From NCBI GenBank assembly GCA_039111635.1, contig JBCAQO010000008.1:1364001-1428000 (forward strand): a DNA stretch of 64,000 nucleotides, in the 5' to 3' direction. A program made the position numbers and the translations under genes. Position 1 is the first letter of the stretch, and every line of letters begins with the position of its first letter. Below the pieces are notes generated by a model, which did no database searches, was not told the DNA's origin, and saw only the letters and a program-made list of their open reading frames with translations. Source of the DNA: Heterobasidion occidentale (taxonomy: Eukaryota; Basidiomycota; Agaricomycetes; Russulales; Bondarzewiaceae). This document shows positions 10,799 to 20,640 of this stretch, piece after piece.

Positions 10799-12480
10799 TA
10801 GTTTAACGTCGTGCCGGACGTCCTTAGTTTTGCGTCTTTGCGGACGTCGGCTAGTTTATCCTTAAGTCTTCGCGGACTGAGGCTAGTTTATACATAAGTT
10901 GTTGCGGACTGCCCTGTTAGTTTAAATCAAGGTTGTTGCGGACCTATCCATCTCCCAACGTAGGAGTACCTGTAAACAAGATAGCAGGCGTTTCTGCGTG
11001 CCGGAACATTCATCAGTGATGCACATAGGGCCGTAGACCAGTTCCTCCTTCTTGACAGGGTTCCCATTGAGGTAAGATGGTGACGGTTTATACTATATCA
11101 AACCGGATAACTTCTAGAGTTGCGAGAATAGGTTTTAGAGCCTATTTTGACACAACTCACATGGCCCTGTAGATAAAGGGTAGCTCAGTTTATCGTCATA
11201 AAGGACGGCAACTAGTTTATAGTCATTGCGGACGTCCGCTATCGCCTGGCTTGAACCTCCCGAGCCTCAATAGATTTAATCCTCCGGGGTGAGGGTAGTT
11301 TAAGGTCATTTCGGACTATTGCAGCTGGAAGCGGTAATTCCAGCTCCAATATGGTCCCTAGAACAGAGGGATAATAGTTTATCGTCATTGCGGACTAGAT
11401 CAACATCGTGGCGTCAACAACGATGTCAATCAACATCTCCTATGCCGAAAGGAGTGGTAGTTTATTGTCTTTGCGGACGCAGCAATGTCAAAACATATCT
11501 CATGTTTGGACACTGCTCATGACCCTGTAAGGAAAGGGTGATCCCAGTTTATCGTCATGGAGGACATTCGTAGTTTATAGTCATTGCGGACGTTCCAAAC
11601 ACGAGGCACGATCCCAGTTGCCTCTTGACTGGCCCTTGAAGCGGAATCCTTGCTTTGGACTTCAAGGGTAGAATGGGAGCGCCATGGAGTAGCCGTGGTC
11701 TTGTCGGATGACTAACAACCCGCTCCATGTCCCCAAACCCCTCACACGGAATTAAACCGTGTCGACCCCATATTCTTTTACTGTAGGGCGTATGGAATAT
11801 GGAAGCGCCTCGACCTAGTCGGCAGGGTTCCGCAACGGTGGAGGCCCTCCCTTCCACCGTCTGTCAGAATACAACCACGCTCCGAGGGTCTTGGTAGCTT
11901 TAGTGTCGTTCCGGACGGTAACTAGTTTATCGTCATTGCGGACCGAGCCTTTCGTAGTTTTACATCGTTGCGGATGTATTTGTCCGTTTTGGTTACTAGT
12001 GGAGTGCGACCACTATGTACCTGCATCTTGATAGGGCCCCCTAATGCGGAAACGACCCTGTAAAACTGGAGATCCAAAGTGGGACGTCCAAGACACCTGT
12101 CAAACCTTGACAGCAAGGTGTGGTTCACCGTTCCCCAACGGCGAACATGCAACACGATTTCCCACCAATATTCTTGCATCATTCATGTACCAGTACCAAG
12201 GTTATGTTGTGAATCCTAAGGACCTCCTGATGCGGAAAGGGTCCTGTAAAACTGGGGATCCAAGCGGGACGCCTGATTCGCTTGTCAGAATACCTCTTGA
12301 CAACGAGAGTGTTAAATGCTTGTCCTGTCTGAGACCAGAGGGTTGAAACGCAAATGGTCAGGTACTTCCCCTGTCTTCTTATCTTTTCACAGTTTAACGT
12401 CATGCAGGACGTTCGTTCCGGCGTCCTGTGCGTGAAACCGGTACCTGTGGTGCAGAGGGTCCTTTCCTCTCCGTCACCTG
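10799..12480 (-). repeat. Hairpin-cassette array in element C (motif TAGTTTATcGTCaTTGCGGA)
   Basis: At least sixteen copies of a motif of about 21 nt ending in C are spread through this interval, near 10799, 10824, 10852, 10884, 10918, 11188, 11213, 11296, 11375, 11458, 11547, 11571, 11893, 11922, 11955 and 12391. The DNA between several copies folds into one or two short hairpins. Examples are AGCTGGAA/TTCCAGCT near 11323-11345, ACATCGT/ACGATGT near 11403-11426, CTCCT/AGGAG near 11437-11454, AAACAT/ATGTTT near 11492-11509, and ACCCT/AGGGT near 11522-11539. No ORF spans it. Its position is downstream of ORF3 and upstream of the 3' LTR in the sense of transcription. Confidence 0.75.
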
Positions 12481-12512
12481 TTTAGAGACAAGGGGTTTCT
12501 CAACTCCCTTGC

Positions 12513-13235
12513 CTAATATCCTCCACCAATGTCCCCGTAATCCCCATATCCTTCATCCGGCCTGACCTGGTCGCTCGCGTCAGCGAGGCGTCGGGGTATG
12601 TCGTTGCTCTCGCTCCCTGGTTGTCCTGCAAAGAAGTTAGCGAGCCTTTGTAAGGCTAGCGCTGTGGCCATCTGAATTACCGCGGAGATGGTGGTACGCT
12701 GGAGCAGCGCGTCTCCTAGCCCTTCCAACTCTCCGGGGTGCAGATTTCCACTACCGGTAGGGGGTCCTCTGGTCCTGGCAGCCGATGTACCAGCCGTTGC
12801 TGGTTCTTGTACACCTCTCTCAGCAACTGTAGGCGATGCCAGGTCCGCAGGGTTTCCTGGTCTTCTTCCGCCTCTCGTTTCCTGCCTTGTGTCTCCTTGA
12901 ACCAACACTGTCGTCGGTTGCGGAGGCGTTGACGGAGTAGGTCTTCCTTCTTCTTGGTGTCCTTCATTGTGCTTGTCATGTGCTTCCTCAACCCGGGGTG
13001 AGGCTTGTAAATCCGTTCGATCTTCGATGGTGAGCGCGGTGTGGTGGACAATGATTGGTACGGGAACTCCTTGTGGAGACGTTGGGCGGCTGCCTCGGCT
13101 AAGGCGTCTAGTGTCGGGGTTGGCCACGGCCAGAATGATGTCTGGTGAGGGGTTTCTTGAAGGGGAGGAGGTAGTTCCGTCATTGATGAGCATGGCACGT
13201 CCAGGGGAGTAATCCAGGGAGGAGTGGTCAGACAT
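12513..13235 (-). CDS. Element C ORF3, downstream of Pol (unknown function)
   Basis: An intact 240-codon frame that starts 60 nt after the end of the chromodomain ORF in the sense of transcription. It is rich in Pro, Ser, Thr, Gly and Arg, with no transmembrane segment and no zinc knuckle that I can see. The C-terminal third has a short hydrophobic helix-like run (residues about 180-205, ISAVIQMATALALQRLANFF), then an acidic GYGDYGDIGGGY tail. It occupies the place of env in retroviruses but has no signal peptide or membrane anchor. B and F also have ORFs at this position, without clear sequence similarity. Being uninterrupted in an otherwise broken element suggests recent constraint or chance. 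Confidence 0.6.
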   Translation of the reverse strand: MSDHSSLDYSPGRAMLINDGTTSSPSRNPSPDIILAVANPDTRRLSRGSRPTSPQGVPVPIIVHHTALTIEDRTDLQASPRVEEAHDKHNEGHQEEGRPTPSTPPQPTTVLVQGDTRQETRGGRRPGNPADLASPTVAERGVQEPATAGTSAARTRGPPTGSGNLHPGELEGLGDALLQRTTISAVIQMATALALQRLANFFAGQPGSESNDIPRRLADASDQVRPDEGYGDYGDIGGGY

Positions 13236-13294
13236 GTACTAGAGGGAGGATTCTTGCTTTGAAAGGGACGGGGCGTCTCCCCTTTTATACCTTT

Positions 13295-13507
13295 CTAAAG
13301 CTTAATCGCCGCAGGTCGGGGCTTGTCTGGGTAGCTTTCGTGAAATTCACGAAGCGCCTCGTCGGCCGTATCTTTGGGGAGGGCAAAGGGTTCCCAGGTG
13401 TTATTGGCCTCGGAGTATCTGACCCACTTGACGAGGTACTTGGTTCCTCGTCCCTGACGTCTTGAATCCAGAATGGCCTCCACTTCATAGTGTTCTTCTT
13501 CGTTCAA
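13295..13507 (-). CDS. Element C chromodomain (C-terminus of integrase)
   Basis: The frame encodes a chromodomain: YEVEAILDSRRQGRGTKYLV followed by KWV and, later, NTWEP. The aromatic cage positions (Y, W, and W of TWEP) are present. In chromoviruses this domain ends the integrase and can direct insertion to heterochromatin. It lies in a different frame from the integrase core upstream (13601-14516), so at least one frameshift separates them, though it must once have been the C-terminal part of the same polyprotein. Confidence 0.8.
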   Translation of the reverse strand: MNEEEHYEVEAILDSRRQGRGTKYLVKWVRYSEANNTWEPFALPKDTADEALREFHESYPDKPRPAAIKL

Positions 13508-13600
13508 GATCTCTGGGGCAGGTCTGGGGAAGTTCTCTCCGTGGGCCTCTGTCTCCTGATATTCTGTGAGTACGGAGGCATGAAATACCGGGTGTATCTT

Positions 13601-13870
13601 CTATGTTTCAGGTATTTTTAGCCGATAAGCCAGAGGACCGATTCTTTTGGTCACTGAAAAGGGGCCATAGCGCCTAGGTGCCAGCTTGAATTTCGGATGA
13701 GTCGTCTGAATGTGGGTTCCTTCTAACCAAACTTGGGTTCCTACTTCCCACTGCGGAAGTTTCCTGTGCAGGTCCCGGTCCTTGGCGCGCTGCGCTGCTA
13801 TTTGTAGACTTGCAGCCGCATCTTCTTGGACTTCCTTGATTAGCTGTAAACATTCAGTTACTGTGGGCAC
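13601..13870 (-). pseudogene. Element C integrase C-terminal SH3-like region
   Basis: It contains WEVGTQVWLEGTHIQTTHP and KLAPRRYGPFSVTKRIGPLA, the GPY/F-type module that follows the catalytic core in Ty3/gypsy integrases. It is in another frame from the core (13858-14516), which shifts frame near 13900 just after the expected TGKSPFE-type motif. It therefore belongs to a broken pol. Confidence 0.8.
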
Positions 13871-14516
13871 CTTGGTCTCCAGAGCTGAGTCGACCGAATA
13901 TGGTGGGTTGAACCCGTAAAGGACTTCAAATGGTGATTTCCCAGTGGCGGAGTGTTTTCGGTGTTGTGGGAGAATTCTGCGAAGGGGATCAAGTCTACCC
14001 AGTTATCTTGGTGGTAGTTGCAGAACACTCGCAGGAATTGCTCGATCTCTTGGTTCACCCGTTCCGTTTCTCCGTCTGTTTGGGGATGGTAAGCCATGCT
14101 GAGGGCAGGGGTGATCCCCATTCCTTTCCATAATTCCCTTGTGAATTTTGCCGCAAATTGAGGACCGTATCGTTTGAACACATTGTCCTGGAAAAGTGTC
14201 GTAGTTTCTTCGGCCGTGATTGTCTTCTTGCACGGGGTTATGACTATTCCTTTTGACAGGCCCTGATCGACCACCACGTTTATCAAGTCATAGCCTCTGC
14301 TTTCCGGGAGGTCTGTTACAAAGTCGGTGGAGATGAAGCGCCAAGGGACGTTTGTGGTTTCTAATGGTTGGATCGGTGGATGGGTCCTGTGAGGCAGGTT
14401 CTTGGTAGATTGGCAGATTGCGCATCCGTCCACGTATTGGTGTATGAATTTGGTCATGCTTGACCACCAATAATGGCGCTGTACCAATTCCAAGGTCTTT
14501 GCTCGGCCTGGGTGTC
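13858..14516 (-). pseudogene. Element C integrase core, split by element B and lacking a catalytic Asp
   Basis: It continues the zinc-binding domain left at 24904 (element B lies between), with CAIC completing the HHCC finger. The first catalytic Asp is in STDFVTDLPE/VVVDQ and the last in HPQTDGETERVNQE (the Glu). The usual stretch between RYG and PQFA that carries the second catalytic Asp (a typical SDRG motif) is missing: the protein reads FKRYGPQFAAKF. This is an in-frame deletion of about ten residues, and it should abolish strand transfer. The downstream end shifts frame. Function in a living copy would be cDNA insertion. Confidence 0.8.
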
Positions 14517-15349
14517 TGTTAGGTCGGAGACCTATCACGTGCACCGATGCACGAAGGGGTCCCTAGGCTAAACCTCCACTGGTTCGTATAGTCGTAGACT
14601 CCAATGGATGAAGACGATGGATCGTCTTTGGGCTCTTTCGAGGAACTCGGGTCGCTGTCGGCTTTGTTCTCGAAGAGATTGAGAAGGTGATCTTCGAGGT
14701 CTTCTCGATGATGAGGAGGAACCGGATGATCTTCTCCTGTCCAACAGATGACACGAGGGGTGTCCAACTGAGAACACGGTAGGCAGCTAGCCCGGTATAG
14801 AAGCGGATGAGTAGAGGGAGGGGAGGGAAGGGAGACGAGTCCAGTGCTTCGTCAGACCGTGCAAAGAGTTTCTCAGATCTGACAGAGATCACGAAGCGTG
14901 GGCTAAGAAGGTAGCCAGACGCCGGGTGCAGTGCAGAGATCGAGTGTATTACAGGTGAACGAGCTGAGCTTCTTAGAAGCTCATCTCGGCTATTTACGTA
15001 CAGAAGTGTCTAGGGCAGGATCAAGATCTGGTCCGTGCGCTTCTCAGGTACCGAAGTCAACGATCGAGATCCGTAAGCTAGAATGCCTCATCGACCTGCC
15101 ATGTAACCAAATATAGTAATCCGAATCACTAATGTCCATCCACATCTTCGATCGATCAAGAACCAGGAACGGGGGTCAGGAACCAATGTCTGTCCACATC
15201 AAGAATCAGGAACCAAAGGTCAGCGTTCATGCGTTAGCATGTAAATGGTAAGGAGTCATAGAAAGCGGTCCGAGTCTGCTACAAGTCCGAAGCACTTGAC
15301 CAGCCCATCCACTCACGTGCAAAGCACGTGTTAGGACGCGGTCCTAACA
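14517..15349 (-). repeat. Element B 3' LTR
   Basis: 833 bp, TGTTAGGTC...TCCTAACA. The complement of the polypurine tract (CTACCCCCTCTCT) follows directly at 15350-15362. Both LTR ends are self-complementary: TAGGTC/GACCTA at one end, and GTTAGGAC/GTCCTAAC plus CACGTGC/GCACGTG at the other. The frame of about 108 codons inside the LTR recurs in the other copies simply because the LTRs are near-identical, and I do not call it a gene. Confidence 0.95.
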
Positions 15350-15360
15350 CTACCCCCTCT

Positions 15361-17094
15361 CTATACAAGTCTTCGGCGCTTGGCGGGTGCACCAACGGTA
15401 GGGGCGGGTCTCCTCAGGTGGACTTCGTCGAAAGTGGGGATGTTCCGAGCGGGATATCCGGTCCAGTTAGCGGTGTCAATTAAATGGTCTAATGCCTGCT
15501 TGTGGTACCCGTATTCCTCAGCCGTTCGATCCATCTGCAGACGAAGGCGCCGGGACTGCATGCGATGCCTATCGTAGTCTTGAAGAAAGCCGCGCGCCGT
15601 AACGTCCGTTCTCTGGCGAATGCCCGTGATTGGACATCCCACGACGAGATGGCCGGCGCGTCCACATTCCCAGCAGGTACGAGTAGCGGGGTCGGTGGGT
15701 GGAGAAGGCGGGAGAGTAGGCGGGTTAGGCCAGACATTTTCGGAGTCCAATGCGTCTGCAGGCCATCCCTCTTCAGTTGCGACAGGAACGTCCGGCGACT
15801 GGGGGGAGGCTTCGTCGACAATGATAGGACGGGTGAGGTCGTCGCCGAGTAGGGGGGGGGATGGGGACACAGCAGGGGGTGACGGGGGTGGTACCGGTAG
15901 CGGCTGAAGTACCTGGCGATCCCGGACGACTTGTTCGGGGTCGTAAGGGGGACTGGTAGGTCGCGTGAATTCAGCGGTCTCCTCGTCGGTGGGCTGAAAG
16001 GGGTTTACCGCCGGGAGATCGGGCTCGGGGGGATCGACTGTCATGGGTTCCTCAGCGTCGATCTGGTGAAACCCCTGTTCCTGTATATCCGGTTTTGTCA
16101 TAACCCAGGGCCTAACATTATCCTCCGGGGTACATCCGCCGGGCCAGTAGCACGCAATGGGGTGAACCCCTCGACTGTTAAGCGGGAAGGAGTGGGTCGG
16201 CAGTAGCCCTTTAGGGACATACTCTTCGATCTCCAGACGTGCTCCATTATGTCCTGCGAATCGGAACCAGCGGATCGTGTTTTCCTTGTAGCGAATTCGA
16301 GCCAGTACGTCGAGCCAGGCGGGTATGGAGTGCGCCTGTATGAGGATGGAGCTGGTGGTAAATATCCCTCCCAGTCGGAAATTGACCATGTCGTTGCGGA
16401 TGGCGGGAGATTGATCAACCCTTTCATGCGGTAGGAGGTGACGGTGAGGTTGGCGAGGAGGATGGCTTGGGTCTGGTTGAGTGGTCCAGAGAAAACCTGG
16501 TAGGCTTGCGCCCAGACTGCCTGCTGTAAATAGAAAAGGAATGCACGAGGGTTCCTCAAGCCAGGCTGGTTCAGAATGATAGGGGCTTCATCCTCGGCGA
16601 GTGTGAGGTGGTAGATGCTATTATTCGTCGTTAGGTCCTGGTAGAGACGGATGTCGTGAAGGGATTGGGTATGGCGCGGATTCGGATGCGAGGGTTTCGT
16701 TGTGAATGGCGAAAGCCAATGGAGGAACGGCGATGTGGGGGTTTGGCATTTCAGCCGGGAAACGGGGAATAACAAACTCAGTAAGGGGATCCGCGACCGG
16801 GACGCCTTCCGAGGGGATGTCATCCTCGCTGTCGTAATCCGAGTCAGTGTCGTCAACGAGCGTGGGCGTTGGTAGTGGGCGGGAGATGGTGCGAAGGATG
16901 AAGGGGTTGGGGGAGGAGGTGTTGGAGGCGTGAGGGGAAGTGGTAGCGGAAGACATTCTGATGTTGCTAAGAATATAGCGGGGGGAGTTGTGTAAGAAGA
17001 GGTGTGTGGGGCAAAGGACATTCGAGTTGTAGCTGGATGCTGAGGAATGTCTCTGTTCGATACAAGGTGTTTTTATACGACGGAGGAGACGCAA
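15361..17094 (-). pseudogene. Element B ORF3: zinc-knuckle protein encoded 3' of Pol
   Basis: On the minus strand the frame opens at 17094, with a likelier start at MSSATTSPHAS (about 16956). It runs through an acidic Ser/Asp region (DDTDSDYDSEDD), then shifts frame at about 16621 and again near 16390 before the long 3' part. The middle has a conserved-looking fold (AFLFYLQQAVWAQAYQVF; ARIRYKENTIRWFRFAGHNG). The last third is Pro-rich and ends with a CCHC knuckle, CWECGRAGHLVVGC (C-X2-C-X4-H-X4-C). A second Gag-like nucleic-acid-binding protein downstream of integrase is unusual for Ty3/gypsy. No membrane features are seen, so it is not an obvious envelope protein. Confidence 0.65.
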
Positions 17095-17288
17095 TGGTGG
17101 CAGCAGCGTGAACAGATCCTAGAACAAGGGCGATGGCGATGGAGACAGCGGTGAGAGCAGAGTCGCGACAACGGTGTAAACGGCTACTGTGGATAGAGTG
17201 GGGTCGAAAGGGGTCATAGTCGTTTGCCTGGCCATGCCAATCCTCGGTTGGTAGCTTTTGTAGCTCCTGGTATGCTTGAGTCCGCCAA

Positions 17289-18074
17289 TTAGAGTTGTCC
17301 GATCGCTTCTAGCAGCTTTGATCGAGACGAATCTATATTGGGCTTCTTTGGCTGCGCTTCTCGATCGTTGATCGCGGTGGTGTGGCACTTTTGATCGAGG
17401 ACCAGGGCGGCCTCTTTAGCTGCGTCATTCTTTTGTTGATCTCTTCCATGATCTGGGGGATAGCTAATCCTGTAGCGAGAAGCTTCTTTTCCGATCGGAT
17501 GCTTCTCGAGCTTCTTTCTGATTTGATCTTCTTCGGCTACTCTGTTGAGTTCTAATTCGATCACCAGGGCCAGAATGGAGACTTCCATTCCTTTGACTGC
17601 CCGAGGGTGCCGGCGGTAGAAGTCCTTTATGGCTTCTTGTGCGTTAGTGACGTTTGCCGCGGCTTCCCAAGAGTTGTCCGATTCCGGGTAGCCCTTCCAT
17701 TTGATCAGGTACTGCAGGATCTTCCATCGTCCGAAGCGCCTAGCTCCGACAATGGCTTTGACTTCGAATTCTTCTTGCCCTTCGATCAGGTCCGGAGCCG
17801 GTTTAGGGTAGTTCGGGCCATAGACTTCGTTTTCCTTGTAGGGCGTGAGTCGACTAGCATGGAAGACGTCGTGAATGCGCTTCCAGCTGTTGGGCAGTTT
17901 CAACCTGAAGTTGACATTTCCTATGGTGTCAGTGATTTCAAATGGCCCAAAGCGTTTGGGTCTCAGTTTCTCTGATGGGTGATTGGTGTGGATGTTCTTC
18001 CCATCAAGCCATACTTGATCTCCTTTCTTGAAAGGCAGCAGGTCCGTTCCAAAACGGTCATGCTGGATCCTCAT
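17289..18074 (-). CDS. Element B integrase C-terminus with chromodomain
   Basis: The start of this frame carries the GPY/F module (GDQVWLDGKNIHTNHPSEK, RPKRFGPFEITDTIG). Next comes a chromodomain (EEFEVKAIVGARRFGRWKIL then QYLIKWKGYPESDNSWE), with aromatic cage residues present. About 110 charged residues follow, without known domains. It is a piece of the Pol polyprotein, not a free-standing gene, since the frame is cut from the core upstream by frameshifts. The chromodomain places B with chromoviruses. Confidence 0.8.
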   Translation of the reverse strand: MRIQHDRFGTDLLPFKKGDQVWLDGKNIHTNHPSEKLRPKRFGPFEITDTIGNVNFRLKLPNSWKRIHDVFHASRLTPYKENEVYGPNYPKPAPDLIEGQEEFEVKAIVGARRFGRWKILQYLIKWKGYPESDNSWEAAANVTNAQEAIKDFYRRHPRAVKGMEVSILALVIELELNRVAEEDQIRKKLEKHPIGKEASRYRISYPPDHGRDQQKNDAAKEAALVLDQKCHTTAINDREAQPKKPNIDSSRSKLLEAIGQL

Positions 18075-19033
18075 GGCTTCGGCTGCTATTTCGAGGCTGG
18101 CTTGTGCTTCCTTCCTAGCACGTTGCAGAGCTTCGAGGCGAGCGTCGGCGGTGGGGACATTCGTGTTTCCGATGATGGCTGGGTAAGCCCGTGGTTGATA
18201 TCCATGGAGAAGTTCAAATGGTGACTTCTGCGTGGCTGAGTGCTGATGGGTGTTGTGGGCGTATTCCGCGTAGGGATTAGTCGGCCCAATCGTCCTGTGA
18301 AGAGCTGCAAAATGCTCTTAGGTATTGTTCCAGTTCCTGATTCATTCGTTCAGTAGCACCGTCCGTCTGCGGTGATAGGCTGTGCTTAAAGCGGATTTGA
18401 TTCCTAATTCTTTGAGTAGGGCTTGTGCTACTTTTGAAGCGAATTGAGTTCCTCTATCCGATATGATTTTTATCTGGCAGTCCATAGCGTCTCCAGGTAT
18501 TTTCTAGCAAGATTTTGGCCGTTCCATCAGAGTCGATGGTTTTCAGGCATGGAGTTATTACTGCAGTTTTTTGGTGAATCGATCGGTTACTACATGTAGC
18601 GAGTCGTATCCGTTTGATTCTGGTAGATCTGTAATAAATCCATGGTTATTGTTCCGAAGGGTCGATCTGGAATTTCTGTTGGTTGTAGGGGCACCATAGT
18701 AGGATGTGTGTCGTTTGGTGGATTGACATATGGCGCATCCTTCCACATATTGTGCACTGTGTTTGATATTCCTGCCAAGTGAATTCTTGTCCGACTAATG
18801 CTAGAGTTCCCCTTTGTCCTGGATGTCCTGCTGCTAGATTGTCATGGTTTAATTTGATGATGTCTTGACGAAGTTGTTCGTATCCGAGGACATATATCTT
18901 TCTCCTCGATGAAGGACCAATCCTTCTTCGTCGTTCCATTCTTGTAGTAAACCTTTTCTTCATGTTTCGAGGTCCTAAGGTTTTAATCTTGGCTAAGGTT
19001 TCTAATAGCCATTCGTCTTTCTGTTTTCTTCAA
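18075..19033 (-). pseudogene. Element B integrase zinc-finger and catalytic core, frameshifted
   Basis: Fragments in three frames read like integrase: HDNLAAGHPGQRGTLALVGQ (zinc-binding His region), CTICG/CAICQSTKRH (CxxC), and FITDLPESNGYDSLHVVTDR (first catalytic Asp). Further fragments follow near 18370-18480 (AYHPQTDGA-type, SDRG-type). At least four single-base shifts break it. Alignment with element F, whose core is intact over the same residues, shows that these are small indels and not large losses. Confidence 0.75.
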
Positions 19034-20640
19034 TTATTCGTTTCCGAGGTCTTCATCTATTATGGTAACGCCTCCTCGTCCAGTTGCCCTGATGTGAAGT
19101 ATTTGATGAGGGTCCCAACTGTTGTCTGTATAAATGGCATTGATTTCTGCGAAAGGTCTTCGGATATTTTCTGTGTCATTGAAAAGTTTGGGCTCCAAGA
19201 GTGTTTCGCCTGAATTGTCAAATTCCACCCCCTTTTTATGGTCTGGACGCCGTGACAGACCGTCGGATTTATTAGTAACTCCTGCCTTGTGCGTCAGCTT
19301 GTAGTCGAAACGCGAGAGGTAGAGTGACCATCGTGCTTGTCGACGGTTTAGTTTCTGGCTTGAACGGAACCATTCGAGGTTCTTGTGGTCCGTCCAGACG
19401 TCTACCGGGTGGTCGGCGCCCTCCAAATAGTGTCGCCAAGCTTCAAAAGCTCGAACGACCGCTAGCAACTCCTTATCATAGATTGGGTAGTTGCGTTCTG
19501 TCGGTGAGAGCGACTTGGAAATATAAGCACATGGGTGCCATTTTCCATCTTCAGCGACTTGTGATAAAACTGCTCCGGTGGCGAAGTCGGAAGCGTCGCA
19601 TTCAATGCGAAACGGATTCCTTGTGTCTGGCATAACGAGCACCGGAGATTCAGTAAATATTCGTTTTAGCGTTTGAAACGCTTCTTCGCATGCTGGTGTC
19701 CAATCCCAGGTGCGTTCTTTCTGTGTTAACTCAAATAGCGGTCGTGCTATCTTTGAGTAATCTTTGATAAACCTGCGATAAAAGTTGCAAAAACCTAAAA
19801 ATGATTGCACTTCTTTGACTTTTCCCGGAGTTGGCCAGTCCATAATGCCGGCCACTTTAATCGGGTCCATTTCCAGATGTCCGTGTGATATAACATATCC
19901 AAGGTAGTCGATTTTCTTTTTGTGGAAATGGCATTTCGAGGGTTGTAGGTACAGATCGTTGTCCTGTAAGATCTGTAAAACCTTTCGAACTGTCTTGATG
20001 TGGTCGTCCATTGTTTTAGAAAATACTAGGATGTCGTCCATATAGATTGCCACTAGTCCGGCATAGATGAGGTCTTTGAAGAGGGCGTTCATCATAGTTT
20101 GGAATGTTGCCGGCGAGTTGGTTAATCCAAAGAACATCACCAGAGGTTCGTACATTCCTAAATTGGTGACGAACGCGGCCAGTTTCTCGCTTCCTTCCTT
20201 CATGCGTACGTTGTTATATCCTGTATCAACATCCATTAGTGAAAAGTATACGGCTTCGGCTAGAAGGTCCAGTAATTCTTGAATAATCGGCAAAGGGTAC
20301 TTGTTCTTGATCGTTATTTCATTGAGTTTGCGATAATCCATTACTGGTCGTAGTTTTCCGTTCTTTTTCTTGATGAAGAAGAATGGGGATGCCATGTGCG
20401 ATTTGGATTCTCTGATGAATCCTTTCTGGAGGTTTTCGTCTATGAATTTCTTGAGTTCCACTTGCTCTCCAGGGCTAAGACTGTATAGCTTGGGTTTGAG
20501 CGAGTGATCCATTCCTTCTTTGATTTCTATCTTGTGATCCCAAGGTCGAGAGAGCGGTAGCTGTCCCTTTGGTCGACCTTCGAAAACCTTCCTATAATTC
20601 CAGTATTCCTTCGGCACTATTTCTTCGAAGGATAGTTCGG
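19034..20640 (-). CDS. Element B reverse transcriptase and RNase H
   Basis: A long intact frame. The RT palm has the YMDD box (VAIYMDDILVFSKTM), upstream FFIKKKNGKLRPVMDYRKLN and DVDTGYNN, and the LGYVISHGHLEMDP connection. RNase H follows with FRIECDASDFATGAVLSQ, ELLAVVRAFEAWRHYLEG and the DHKNLEWF motif. It would copy element RNA to DNA and degrade the template in cytoplasmic particles. The joint with protease at about 20640 is a 1-nt shift, since PR ends ...GKPNYPSKK instead of running into ELSFEEIVPKEY. The 3' end runs into a stop before integrase, another shift. Confidence 0.9.

Noticed and set aside
11331..11351. An 18S rRNA gene fragment
   Set aside because: Only 21 nt match and the surroundings do not follow rRNA, so it is reported as a motif, not as an rRNA gene.
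11919..11942. Micro-ORF ATG-ACG-ATA-AAC-TAG on the minus strand of the array motif
   Set aside because: Many motif copies lack the ATG or the stop, so a repeated four-codon peptide is not conserved.
10799..12480. CRISPR-like reading of the motif array
   Set aside because: Motif copies vary, spacing is irregular, intervening DNA forms hairpins, no cas genes exist, and the array lies inside a eukaryotic retrotransposon.
12513..13235. Envelope protein in the env position of element C
   Set aside because: No signal peptide, cleavage site or membrane anchor can be seen.
14563..14892. 108-codon ORF shared by all four B-family LTRs
   Set aside because: It starts at GTG, frames are broken by indels among near-identical LTRs, and the similarity is explained by LTR identity alone.
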